Below are positions 1-8,648 of a stretch of DNA of 64,000 nt, piece after piece. The stretch comes from Rosistilla carotiformis (GTDB lineage Bacteria > Planctomycetota > Planctomycetia > Pirellulales > Pirellulaceae): the NCBI RefSeq assembly GCF_007753095.1, contig NZ_CP036348.1, positions 4,402,001 through 4,466,000 of the forward strand, written 5' to 3'. The stretch's first letter is position 1, and every line of letters starts with the position of its first letter. The translations under genes and the position numbers were made by a program. Below the pieces are notes generated by a model. It was not told the origin of the DNA and searched no databases. It saw only the letters and a program-made list of their open reading frames with translations.

Positions 1-4
1 CGCT

Positions 5-856
5 TTGCTACGCACCCACCTGCCACTTCCGGGACAATCGGGTAAGGTCCGCGATGTGTACGACCTGGGCGAGCACTTGTTGATCGTCAGCACCGACCGA
101 ATCAGTGCGTTTGACTGGATTTTGCCTAACGGAATCCCCAACAAAGGGAGCATCCTGACGGCGATGAGCCGGTTTTGGTTCGATTATTTACAGGTTCCCC
201 ATCATCTGATCAGCTGTGATGTGCCGCAGCAGGTGATCGATCTTGGGATCGATCCCGCGGTTTTGCAAAGCCGCATCATGGTTGTTCGCAAAGCCCAAGT
301 GGTTCCGTTCGAGTGCGTGATCCGTGGTTTTATCGAAGGATCGGGCTGGGCGGAATATCAGCAAAATGGTGCAATTTGTGGGATTCCGTTGCCTGCGGGC
401 CTGCAACAATGCGATCGATTGCCCGAACCCATCTTTACTCCCGCAACCAAAGCGGAAACCGGACACGACGAGAATGTGTCGTCGGCCACCATGGCGTCAG
501 CGATCGGCGAGGAACGGACCGAATTGCTGCGGCGGCTGAGTCTTCAGGTCTACACGGCGGCGGCCGATCATGCCGCTTCGCGTGGCATCTTGATCGCCGA
601 TACGAAATTTGAGTGGGGCGTTGTTGGCGACGACGTGATCCTGATCGATGAAGTCCTGACGCCGGACAGCTCCCGTTTCTGGCCCAAATCGAGCTACGAA
701 CCGGGGCACTCTCAACCTTCGTTCGACAAGCAATTTGTTCGCGAATGGCTTTCTCAGACCAGTTGGGATCGCAACAGTCCGCCCCCCACATTGCCAGCAG
801 ATGTCGTCCGCCGCACGGGCGAAAAATATCAAGAAGCGCTGGATATTTTGACTTAA
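5..856 (+). CDS. purC: Phosphoribosylaminoimidazole-succinocarboxamide synthase (SAICAR synthetase), 5' partial
   Basis: Catalyses the ATP-dependent joining of CAIR and aspartate to give SAICAR in cytosolic purine synthesis. The family hallmarks are visible: KVRDVYDLG at residues 14-22, the STDRISAFD nucleotide-binding segment (29-37), KAETGHDEN (149-157), IADTKFEWG (197-205) and LIDEVLTPDSSRFW near 213-226. The first readable start is a TTG four bases into the window. Family members normally have a few more N-terminal residues, so the true start probably lies just upstream and the gene is reported as 5' partial. The C-terminus is complete. No partner pur gene is visible here. Confidence 0.95.
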   Translation: MLRTHLPLPGQSGKVRDVYDLGEHLLIVSTDRISAFDWILPNGIPNKGSILTAMSRFWFDYLQVPHHLISCDVPQQVIDLGIDPAVLQSRIMVVRKAQVVPFECVIRGFIEGSGWAEYQQNGAICGIPLPAGLQQCDRLPEPIFTPATKAETGHDENVSSATMASAIGEERTELLRRLSLQVYTAAADHAASRGILIADTKFEWGVVGDDVILIDEVLTPDSSRFWPKSSYEPGHSQPSFDKQFVREWLSQTSWDRNSPPPTLPADVVRRTGEKYQEALDILT

Positions 857-1012
857 CGGCCGCCCCCCGATTGCTCTAACGGGAATGCGACGTTTGACCA
901 CGGCAGAGCTCCCTGCTGGGATGCTTTACGGCATTCGAGGAGCCGATTAGGATGGTCGGCGTGAGGAGCGGGCCTATCCATTTGGTTCGTTTTATAAAAC
1001 GTCTGGACTGTT

Positions 1013-1645
1013 TTGGTCGCAAATTCCCTAGCACGCCTGCGCGAACGCTTTCGCTGGAAACACGTCGTCAGCATGATTCTGCTGATCGCGGTTTCGTGCA
1101 ATATCGTGGGAATTCCCGTCTTCGCTCCCTCTGCCCCCAAGCAGGGGCGTTTTCCATGCGAGCACTGCTCCTGCGGCTGTGCGACGGCCGATTACTGCTG
1201 GGACAAATGCTGTTGTCATTCGGACGTCGAAAAATTGGCATGGGCTGCCAAAAATGACGTCTCCCCGCCGCAGTTCCTGCTGGAACGTGTGGCCCAGCAA
1301 TTTCGGACGGCGACGAACACCAACCCTCTGGTGGCCGAAGCGACATCGGCGCCGAAGAGTTGCTGTTGCAGCAACAAAGCATCCCTCTGTTCGACAGTGG
1401 AACCGCAATCCGATCTCGAATCGACAGCGACGTCCGCCGAAGAACCTCAGCTGCGCGTCGTTCGATTGGAAGATGCCGCCAAATGTCGGGGCGTCGAAAT
1501 GTTCTGGTCGGTGTTGTCCAGTGTCGTCGTCTCATGGCCAACCCCCGTGCTGAAACGCTTCGACCCGCCACTGCTGTACACCCTGCGTCTGGTCGATGAC
1601 CGAGCCATTTCGGTCTTCTCTTGCCCCGATCCGCCGGCGCCCTAG
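1013..1645 (+). CDS. Cys-rich membrane-anchored or exported protein of unknown function
   Basis: I do not recognise a named function. The 210-residue product has a hydrophobic segment at about residues 18-36 (signal peptide or anchor), then a dense cysteine cluster with Cys at 49, 52, 54, 56, 62, 66, 67 and 68, followed by a WAAKNDVSPP segment and a second CCC cluster near 117-119. The C-x2-C-x-C-x-C and DYCWDKCCCH arrangement suggests metal binding, which is inference. From memory, similar small Cys-rich proteins occur in other planctomycetes and proteobacteria. The frame opens with TTG; an ATG at 1073 would start directly at the hydrophobic segment and is a good alternative. The DUF1559 gene follows on the same strand after 355 bases. 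Confidence 0.7.
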   Translation: MVANSLARLRERFRWKHVVSMILLIAVSCNIVGIPVFAPSAPKQGRFPCEHCSCGCATADYCWDKCCCHSDVEKLAWAAKNDVSPPQFLLERVAQQFRTATNTNPLVAEATSAPKSCCCSNKASLCSTVEPQSDLESTATSAEEPQLRVVRLEDAAKCRGVEMFWSVLSSVVVSWPTPVLKRFDPPLLYTLRLVDDRAISVFSCPDPPAP

Positions 1646-2000
1646 ATCGACAGCGGGCACGTCTTGCAATCCAACCGTATCGGCTAGCCGTGATTTCACG
1701 GTAAGCGGATGTTCGTCTGGATCGTCTGCGTGCCCCGACCAACGGCGGCATCTCCCTTCCCGTGCATAGCCCAACACGTTCGCAATCCGAACGATCGAGC
1801 TATCGGCGAGCAGGCGGGTCTGTCGTTGCCTCCGATCTCCCCCTCGCGTTGCAACCGCGTTCGAACGACCGAGCTTGTCGTGCGGACGTTGGCTTTGCAG
1901 AACTGCCAGTCTGTACACGCAGCTGGATCAAATGTTTGCAAACGCTCCTGCGCGGTGATTCCCCAGGACACCCTCCAAAATTTGAAACAGAACCAAGACG
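1646..2000. other. Intergenic, no gene supported
   Basis: This 355-base gap lies between the Cys-rich gene and the DUF1559 gene. The open frames crossing it run into the DUF1559 gene in another frame and have no recognisable protein features. I see no strong hairpin or promoter. It presumably holds the DUF1559 promoter and leader. Confidence 0.4.
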
Positions 2001-3023
2001 ATGAATTTACCTACCCAAAACTCTCTCGAATCGCATCGGGTTCGCGTACCGCGTTGGTCGCGGGGCTTTACCCTTGTGGAACTGCTGGTCGTGATCGCAA
2101 TCATCGGCATCCTCGTCGGGCTGCTACTGCCCGCAGTCCAAGCCGCCCGCGAAGCGGCTCGCCGAATGCAATGCTCCAACAACCTGAAACAGATGACGCT
2201 GGCGTTGCACAACTACGAATCGACGCATCGCGTCTTCCCTCCCGGCAGCCTGGGGTATCCGTTTGTTTGGTCCCCCCAGTCGCAATTGCTGCCGTTCGTA
2301 GAACAGGGCAGCTTGAAGGATCTGTTGGTCTATGAAGTGCCCCCACTGGCCGCCTTCGGAGCGGGATACAACACCACTCAAGTGACCCAAAACGACACCG
2401 CGGCCAAACAACAACTGCCGTTCATGACCTGCCCCAGCGACGGTGAATCGGTTCCTGGCTCCGACTATGGAGGGATCAGCTATCCCGGATCGGCCGGATC
2501 GGGGATCAACAACGTAGCGGACGCCACCGATGACGGATCGATTTCGAATTCCGACGGAATCTTCTTCACCAAATCGAAGATCGGTTTCCGCGACGTGATC
2601 GATGGCACCAGCCACACGATCGCTTTTGGCGAACAACTGCTCGGCGACGGCCAAAACAGCCTCCCGGCCAACAACGATTTCCGGCGCCGCGTGGTCGAAC
2701 TGGCAACCTCCACACAAACCACTCCCGCTGCATGCGCGCCGGGATCGGCGCCAGCCTGGTCGGGGCAACGAGGGGCCAAATGGGTCAACGGCCACTTGGC
2801 CGATTCGATGTTCAACCTTTATTACACCCCCAATTCCAAGGACCCCGATTGCCACAACGGCTACCACAACTTTGCCCTGGTCAGCGCCCGCAGCAATCAT
2901 CCCGGGGGTGTGCAAACATCGTTGATCGATGGCAGCGTGCGATTCGTGGGTGAAACAATCGATTTGACGGTCTGGCGTTCGGCCGGAACCCGCGCCGGCG
3001 GCGAAGTGACTCAGGGGCTGTAA
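2001..3023 (+). CDS. DUF1559 prepilin-like protein (planctomycete major-pseudopilin-like family)
   Basis: The 340-residue protein has a type IV prepilin N-terminus: a basic leader, then the G/FTLVELLVVIAIIG processing and methylation motif (Gly22, Phe23, Glu27) and a hydrophobic helix to about residue 45. AARRMQCSNNLKQ (53-65) and the C-terminal DGS-x-R-F block are hallmarks of DUF1559, a family hugely expanded in planctomycetes. It is expected to be cut by a prepilin peptidase and to sit at the inner membrane or in a pseudopilus; the substrate is unknown. Length is normal for the family. A stem-loop with a T-run follows. Confidence 0.92.
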   Translation: MNLPTQNSLESHRVRVPRWSRGFTLVELLVVIAIIGILVGLLLPAVQAAREAARRMQCSNNLKQMTLALHNYESTHRVFPPGSLGYPFVWSPQSQLLPFVEQGSLKDLLVYEVPPLAAFGAGYNTTQVTQNDTAAKQQLPFMTCPSDGESVPGSDYGGISYPGSAGSGINNVADATDDGSISNSDGIFFTKSKIGFRDVIDGTSHTIAFGEQLLGDGQNSLPANNDFRRRVVELATSTQTTPAACAPGSAPAWSGQRGAKWVNGHLADSMFNLYYTPNSKDPDCHNGYHNFALVSARSNHPGGVQTSLIDGSVRFVGETIDLTVWRSAGTRAGGEVTQGL

Positions 3024-3044
3024 CCCCAACACGGCCCAATCACC

Positions 3045-3120
3045 GCTCCTGCGTTGGCACGATGAAGGTTCGCTCCTCACAAAGTAGGATCTTCACCGCT
3101 GGCGCAGGAGCGACTTTTTT
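3045..3120 (+). terminator. Probable Rho-independent terminator of the DUF1559 gene
   Basis: The arms GCTCCTGCG (3045-3053) and CGCAGGAGC (3103-3111) are perfectly complementary, and six T residues follow at 3115-3120. The loop is unusually long (49 nt) and would need internal folding, so efficiency is uncertain. Confidence 0.5.
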
Positions 3121-3235
3121 GTGACATGACCTCGTCCCAACGAGAATCGGTGGCACCGGGAGTGCGTGGGGACGAATCGATCGGCCGGGAGCGTACCGGC
3201 CCTAAAGAAGTTCAAATTGCAATCGCGAAGCGATC

Positions 3236-3694
3236 TTATTCGTCGGCAGCGCGCATGAACGCTTCGGCAACATGGTCGTAATCGCACAGATCGCCATTGC
3301 CAAAGTACAGTTTCAATTCGCGGACAGCCGCTTCGGGACCGTCCGAGGCGTGAACCAGGTTCATCTGGCGGCTGTTGCTGAAATCGCCACGGATCGTTCC
3401 TGGTGCTGCGTTACATCCGTTGGTTGCACCCAACAGTTCACGCATCACGCGGATGACTTCGATCCCGTCGATCGCCAAGGCCACGATCGGCGCGCTGGTG
3501 ATGAACGACTCCAAGCTTGGGTAAAATGGCTTTTCAACATGCTCTGCATAATGCTGTTTCGCCAAATCGGGCGTCACATGCATCATCTTCATGCCGACGA
3601 TGTTCAGCCCCTTGGCCTCGAATCGGCTGATGATCTCGCCCATCAAACGGCGTTGAACGCAATCGGGTTTCAGCAGTACAAGCGTACGCTCCAT
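3236..3694 (-). CDS. ndk: Nucleoside diphosphate kinase
   Basis: Transfers the gamma-phosphate from NTPs to NDPs through a phosphohistidine. The 152 residues match the normal family length. The N-terminal ERTLVLLKPDCVQR is the standard first strand with the catalytic Lys. GDFSNSRQMNLVHASDGPEAA (103-123) carries the active-site His115, with HASDG in place of the common HGSD. A CAGGAG ribosome site lies about nine bases before the ATG. It is the last gene of a long minus-strand run, 146 bases downstream of the WXG100 operon. Confidence 0.96.
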   Translation of the reverse strand: MERTLVLLKPDCVQRRLMGEIISRFEAKGLNIVGMKMMHVTPDLAKQHYAEHVEKPFYPSLESFITSAPIVALAIDGIEVIRVMRELLGATNGCNAAPGTIRGDFSNSRQMNLVHASDGPEAAVRELKLYFGNGDLCDYDHVAEAFMRAADE

Positions 3695-3840
3695 CCTTCA
3701 GTCTCCTGAGTTTTGTGTGATGTTGGAACTCGCGAAACCGGCAGCCAGGCGGATGCCTCGCGAGTGCCCGGTATCGTATCAGTTCCCACAAAATCTCGAA
3801 AGAACGCCAACGGTTCCCCCGACGAGGGCAGTCCCAGCGG

Positions 3841-4338
3841 CTAGGATCCCGTGGACGGCGAACCCGACTGATCGGTGTAGATGTCCAACGCATCGATCCA
3901 CGCCGCCAATCGGTTTGCCGACTGGGGCAGCCCGTTTTCAGAAAGTTCGGTCATCGCTCCCAGTTCGCCGATGAACCGATCGACCACGCGGTCGACCTCC
4001 GCCGCGATCCGTTTGCAGACTTTCAATTTGTCCAAACAATAACCGACCCGCTTTTTACAGCGCGCCAACATGATCTCCGCTTCCGTATTGCGCGTCCCGT
4101 CGGCCGTGTCATGCGAGATCTTGGCACGCGCCATCGCTTCGTGCGCCATTTGCATACGTCGCTCGGCCAGCTGCAGCTGCGATTGCCAATACTGGCGGCG
4201 TTCCACCGTAATCTGCTCTCGAAACCGATGCGCTAACTGACGCAATTGGGTCGCATGGTCGTCGCATTCGTCGGACAACCGGAGCACTGCAGTGTGCAGG
4301 CTTCGCAGCGCATCGACGCTTTTCACATCGCTGGACAC
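3841..4338 (-). CDS. Coiled-coil protein, third gene of the WXG100 operon
   Basis: The 165-residue product has no signal peptide or membrane segment and is mostly charged amphipathic helix. Its centre has an RRQYWQSQLQLAERRMQMA stretch (about 48-66) followed by heptad-like helices, and the tail is short and Ser/Gly-rich. It begins six bases after the stop of the WXG100 gene, so the two are almost certainly co-translated. From memory, similar helical proteins with a YW motif sit next to WXG100 genes in other planctomycetes. Function is unknown; a structural partner or chaperone of the WXG100 protein is inference. Confidence 0.78.
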   Translation of the reverse strand: MSSDVKSVDALRSLHTAVLRLSDECDDHATQLRQLAHRFREQITVERRQYWQSQLQLAERRMQMAHEAMARAKISHDTADGTRNTEAEIMLARCKKRVGYCLDKLKVCKRIAAEVDRVVDRFIGELGAMTELSENGLPQSANRLAAWIDALDIYTDQSGSPSTGS

Positions 4339-4344
4339 CGGCGG

Positions 4345-4614
4345 TTATCCTTTCAGGTAGGCATCGATCTGATCCGCTTTGCGAAGCAGATAGGGGATGT
4401 GCTGTTCTGCGGATTGAACGAAACGAGCCATCTGCCGCAGCTCATCTTCAAATTCCGCGGCGAAGCGACGATGCTGTTGATCGCGCCACGATTCACCCAA
4501 CTGGTTCATCTGCGACGACAGTGAACCAGCCCGTTGTTGCAGCTCTTCAGTGAAGACCTTGAGGTTCCCGGCGAACTGCCGCAGGTGGTCGGGATTAACG
4601 ATTGCTTGGGACAT
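4345..4614 (-). CDS. WXG100-family small helical protein
   Basis: The 89-residue protein starts MSQAIVNPDHLRQFA. Two predicted helices flank a turn with Trp43 in LGESWRDQ, so the WXG motif is degenerate (W-R-D). Length and layout fit the ESAT-6/WXG100 fold, whose members form helical hairpin dimers and are often type VII secretion substrates. I chose the ATG at 4614 because an AGGAG lies about 11 bases upstream and the longer frame only extends into the preceding gene. It overlaps the end of the TPR gene by 20 bases. No EccC/EssC-type ATPase is visible in this window, so secretion is not established. Confidence 0.82.
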   Translation of the reverse strand: MSQAIVNPDHLRQFAGNLKVFTEELQQRAGSLSSQMNQLGESWRDQQHRRFAAEFEDELRQMARFVQSAEQHIPYLLRKADQIDAYLKG

Positions 4615-5398
4615 GATCGGTCGTCTCCTGTTCGTGAAAATCAGCAGCCCCCTTGGCTTCCAGTCGGGCCAAGGCTTGGGTCGCAACGAGATCGTTGGGG
4701 TTCAATTGAAGGATACCACGCAGGTAACGTTTGCAAGTGGCGCGAAGGCCCAGTCGCGAGGCGAGATCGGCGGCATGACGCAACGCCGCCAGCTTGACAC
4801 TTGGTAGCGGTTGCAACGAGCGCCGCAAGGCCGCCCCCCGAAACGCGGTCAGCGCCGCTAGCGGTTCGTTGATTGCCTGCAAGCACATGCCGCGAACCAA
4901 AAACGCCTTACTGCACTCTTGAGGATCTTCCAACGCCGGTTCCAACGCGGCGATCGCCTCGTTAAATTTCCCCATCTCATACATCGCTTCGGCCATCACG
5001 ATGCACAGGTTGGTCTGGCTAGGATCGCGCAGCAGCCGCTTGCGACAGACTTCGGCGCGACGTATCGCCCACTCGTGCTGTGCCCGCTCCAGATCGCTGG
5101 TCACATCGGGCGTCGGATGTTGATTGTGCAACCCCTTGAGCTCTTTTAGACGCTGCAGGCTGCGCGCCAATTCCGCCTCTTCCAGTTCCCAAAGCACATC
5201 GGGATCATCACTGGCAACTCGCACCGCTTTTTCGAGCACCTTCTGCGCTTCGGCCGGCTTATCGATCGCCCGGTGGATTCGCGCCAATTCCAGATAAGGC
5301 GCGACGTCGGCCGGAGCATCGCGAATGCTCATCTCCAGTGCCTGACGTCGCTGCACCGAAGTGTCGAAATCCGTGGATCCGGAATCGTCCGTCGACAT
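4595..5398 (-). CDS. Tetratricopeptide-repeat protein, first gene of the WXG100 operon
   Basis: The 267-residue soluble protein contains TPR-like helical pairs: about 32-65 (APYLELARIHRAIDKPAEAQ), 127-160 (LCIVMAEAMYEMGKFNEA), 163-195 and 203-245. It has no signal peptide or membrane helix. The ATG at 5398 is chosen over an in-frame upstream Met because AGGAAAG precedes it at good spacing and the upstream extension is Arg-rich and unlike a protein. The end overlaps the WXG100 start by 20 bases, implying translational coupling. TPR proteins are scaffolds, so a chaperone or adaptor role for the WXG100 protein is plausible but unproven. Confidence 0.85.
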   Translation of the reverse strand: MSTDDSGSTDFDTSVQRRQALEMSIRDAPADVAPYLELARIHRAIDKPAEAQKVLEKAVRVASDDPDVLWELEEAELARSLQRLKELKGLHNQHPTPDVTSDLERAQHEWAIRRAEVCRKRLLRDPSQTNLCIVMAEAMYEMGKFNEAIAALEPALEDPQECSKAFLVRGMCLQAINEPLAALTAFRGAALRRSLQPLPSVKLAALRHAADLASRLGLRATCKRYLRGILQLNPNDLVATQALARLEAKGAADFHEQETTDHVPSNR

Positions 5399-5600
5399 GT
5401 GTAAACTTTCCTGTTGCTGGCGAAGAGAGCGGCCCGACGCGCGGGACACCATTGTATCATACCCTCGTCCGCCCCGATGTGTTGCCCTCCGCATGCGTTC
5501 ACACTCGGCCCCCTTGCGGCGATGCAAACGGAAGCGGACCTCTAACGCAGAGCCAAGTTCGACCGGGTTCTACGTTCCAGTGGACATTCGATCGGTTGAA

Positions 5601-8600
5601 TCAACGGTTGCGTTGATCGAAAGCGGCCATGTACGCAGGGACCAAGATCGTGCGTACATAAAAGGTATCGACCAATACCCCCAGCCCCAACGCAAAGCCG
5701 AGTTCAACGACGCCGCGAAGCATGATCGGCGGTTGGTCTTGCGCTTGGCCGATTCCGACCCATTGCATCAATTCCGGGGCCCACGCCGACGCGGTCATTG
5801 CAAAAAACGTCCCTGCCATCACGACGCCACAACTGGTGATGATGCCGCCGGTCCGAATGATCGCTCTTCGCAAACCCGCCAACCGCCCGCCTCGCTTCTG
5901 TTCTTCCAACACGCGAGTTACCAGGTAGACGTTGTAGTCTTGCCCGACAGCCACCAGGATGACAAACAAAAACAGCGGCAGCTTCCAGTCCAAACCGACG
6001 AATTGATCGCCGTAGACAGTGCGAAAAAATGCGATCGTCAAGCCGAGCGTAGCATAGTAGCTCAGCAGGACGGTGGCGATCAAATAGAGGCTCAGCCCAA
6101 ACCGCCAGACGACCATCAGCAAGATCATCAGCACCGCGCCGACGACAAAAAACTTGATCCGCATCGTGTCGCGTGTGGTCACATGTTTCAAGTCTTCCAT
6201 CGACATCGCCGTTCCGGTGACCTGCAATTCGCAATCGCTAACCGGCGATGCAATGAAGCGTGTCTTGACGTCTGGCATCGGGTCGATCCCGAGTTCGGCG
6301 TCTCCATTGCGAAGCGCCTCTTTCAAACGATTCGCAAACGGAACCAGGCCATCGCCGCGGTTCATCGTCACCAACACCTCGCCGCGGCCGGCGACTTCGG
6401 CACCTTCGTCGTAATCGAACCAAGCCATCCCCGACGTGCTCAGCTGCCAATCGACCGACTTCACCCCCTCAAGCGCCTGCTTCGGCGGCGGGATCGTTTT
6501 TTCGAGTCGCACGATCGCATCTTGAATTTGACCAATCGCCAGGTCGGTCGCTTCCATACCGCCGATCTCAGGCGTCACCACGATCAGAAACTGGCTCATC
6601 AAATCATCGACGCGTTCGACCACCCGGTCCAACACCGCGGCCGCCGCGTCGCCAAACGGCTCTTCGTCGACCAACACGTCCAAGCGGATCAAACGGTTCG
6701 CGTACGAAGCTTCGTCGCTGGTAAAATAACGCCGGCTCACGCGATGCTGCTTCAACACCCAACCGACCAACGATTCGATCGCAAACACACTCTTCCGTTT
6801 TCCCGGCGGGTTGTCCCCCAACGGATCTTCCAAGTACCGGATCCCGCGCACGCCTTCGACCTGATAGATCGCCGATACCAAATCGCGCAACGACGCACGG
6901 CTGACTTCCGGATCGACCGGATGTTCATGCAGTAACAACAGCACGATCGGATTCGATTCCCCCAACGAATACGAATGCGACAACGTTTGCACGCCCTGGC
7001 GGCTGCGCGCTTCGGCATTTAATTGCGTCGTCACGTCGTAACTGACATCGCCTTCGTGCTGGAATCCATAGATTGCTGGAATGGTCAATAGACCGATCCC
7101 GCCGACCAACATCCACTTGGGACGCTGCGTTACAACCAACGCGATGAACCGCCAGAAGACGGCTTGTTGTTCACTGCGTTCCAGTCTTCCAGGCCAAAAC
7201 ACGCGAGGCCCCAGGGCATACAGCAACGCAGGCGTCAGCGTCGTGCAGACCAGCAGCCCCACCAACAAACAGATCCCGATGATCGGCCCGACGTAATGGA
7301 ATTTCCCAAAGTCGGCGACCCACATCATCCACAGTCCAACGACCGTAGTTAGCGCGCTGCCCAACAACGCTCCCATCACCTTGGAGAGCGCTTGTTCGAC
7401 GGCCAGCCCCCAGTCCAATTCGGCAGCTTCTTCGCGTAGCCGCGCGATTAAAAACAGGCAGTAATCAGTCCCGGCACCAAACAGGATCACAACGACAAAG
7501 ATCTTCGACGTCGTGAAAACCTTTAACCCAATCCATTCCAATCCAGGTTGCTGGCCGGCGGACGCCAAGGCCGATACGAGCCCGGTGGCGCATGTCACTG
7601 CGACACCGATCGAGACCAACGGAACCGCCACCAGCGCGGGGGCACGGTAGACGACCGCCAGGATGATCATGATTAAGATCACCGTAAACCATTCGGTGTA
7701 TTTGATCGCGTCCCTTGCTGCGATCAATGTCTCGCCGCCGATCGCCGCCGATCCGGAGATCTCGATTCGCAAGCCGGGTTCGGCCAGTGGCAACGAATAT
7801 GCTCGCACCGAATCAATCAATTGGTCCAGCGACTCCATCAATTCGATATTGCCGGTCGCCAAAAACTCCGTTTCCAATCGAATCACGACCAACCGCAGAT
7901 CGCGTTTGCTCAATCGCTTGCCGATCCGTTCGTCGTCCCACGACAGGATGTCCAGCATCGCGTCCAACGATTTGTCGCGGTCTTCGATTGGCGTCGCCGA
8001 TTCGATCTCCGGATCCAACGCCAGGGCGATCTCCCGATCGCTTGCGGCGAGGTCGTGCTTGCCCAGCGAATCGTGCAGCCGGGCGCGGTCCCAATACGCG
8101 ATCGCAACGCGCGGTTCGTACCACGGATCGGTGCCGGCGGAGATCGAATCTTCAAAGTATTCGTAGAACAGCGTGTCGAGTTCGATCGAGCGATCGAAGG
8201 CGTCCAACGCGTCGTCGACAAGTTCGCGAACGTGATCGTTGACCGGAGCCGTTTTGCCCGACCATCCATTCGCCAAGGCCCGGCGAACGTAGACGCATCC
8301 CAGGCGATGGCGCAGCCGACGCGAGAGATCCATCGCAACGTGTTGATCGCGTTTTCCGATCTTCTTCCCGTCGCGAGCGAACAGGATCATAAACTGGCTG
8401 CGCGGACGCTCGGTCGGAAACGCGGCGTCCAGAAGCTTGGTTCCCGCCACGCTGGCGGTCGTCGGCGGAAGGTGTTCGAAGTCGCCGTCGTAGGCGACTT
8501 GTTTCCAACTCGGAGCGGCCACGCGACTGACGATCACCGCAGCCAGCCACAGCAGCAGCACCCAACGCCAGTGGCGGATGACGAAATGCGACCAGCGTTG

Positions 8601-8627
8601 GCTGAGGTGGGGAAGGAGCGGAGGCAT
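5601..8627 (-). CDS. MMPL/RND-family membrane transporter with a TPR-like insert
   Basis: The 1008-residue inner-membrane protein has a first helix at about 17-37, a long periplasmic region, a block of helices starting WFTVILIMIILAVVYRAP, a second periplasmic region and a second helix block, the duplicated RND layout. MMPL members export lipids or hydrophobic molecules using the proton gradient; the substrate here is unknown. Within the first periplasmic region, residues about 173-209 (RVAIAYWDRARLHDSLGKHD and on) read like a TPR helix pair, which is unusual. The gene begins 21 bases after the alcohol dehydrogenase stop, so they may be cotranscribed. Confidence 0.92.
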   Translation of the reverse strand: MPPLLPHLSQRWSHFVIRHWRWVLLLWLAAVIVSRVAAPSWKQVAYDGDFEHLPPTTASVAGTKLLDAAFPTERPRSQFMILFARDGKKIGKRDQHVAMDLSRRLRHRLGCVYVRRALANGWSGKTAPVNDHVRELVDDALDAFDRSIELDTLFYEYFEDSISAGTDPWYEPRVAIAYWDRARLHDSLGKHDLAASDREIALALDPEIESATPIEDRDKSLDAMLDILSWDDERIGKRLSKRDLRLVVIRLETEFLATGNIELMESLDQLIDSVRAYSLPLAEPGLRIEISGSAAIGGETLIAARDAIKYTEWFTVILIMIILAVVYRAPALVAVPLVSIGVAVTCATGLVSALASAGQQPGLEWIGLKVFTTSKIFVVVILFGAGTDYCLFLIARLREEAAELDWGLAVEQALSKVMGALLGSALTTVVGLWMMWVADFGKFHYVGPIIGICLLVGLLVCTTLTPALLYALGPRVFWPGRLERSEQQAVFWRFIALVVTQRPKWMLVGGIGLLTIPAIYGFQHEGDVSYDVTTQLNAEARSRQGVQTLSHSYSLGESNPIVLLLLHEHPVDPEVSRASLRDLVSAIYQVEGVRGIRYLEDPLGDNPPGKRKSVFAIESLVGWVLKQHRVSRRYFTSDEASYANRLIRLDVLVDEEPFGDAAAAVLDRVVERVDDLMSQFLIVVTPEIGGMEATDLAIGQIQDAIVRLEKTIPPPKQALEGVKSVDWQLSTSGMAWFDYDEGAEVAGRGEVLVTMNRGDGLVPFANRLKEALRNGDAELGIDPMPDVKTRFIASPVSDCELQVTGTAMSMEDLKHVTTRDTMRIKFFVVGAVLMILLMVVWRFGLSLYLIATVLLSYYATLGLTIAFFRTVYGDQFVGLDWKLPLFLFVILVAVGQDYNVYLVTRVLEEQKRGGRLAGLRRAIIRTGGIITSCGVVMAGTFFAMTASAWAPELMQWVGIGQAQDQPPIMLRGVVELGFALGLGVLVDTFYVRTILVPAYMAAFDQRNR

Positions 8628-8648
8628 GATAGGCAGTCGGTGTGTGGG

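Noticed and set aside
3151-3166. Sigma-54-like TGGCACCGGGAGTGCG
   Set aside because: GG-N10-GC spacing is right but TTGC is TGCG-like, and no plus-strand gene follows it.
5361-6935. Plus-strand open frame of 524 residues
   Set aside because: Antisense to the MMPL gene with no signature motif; rich in His, Gln and Arg as shadow frames often are.
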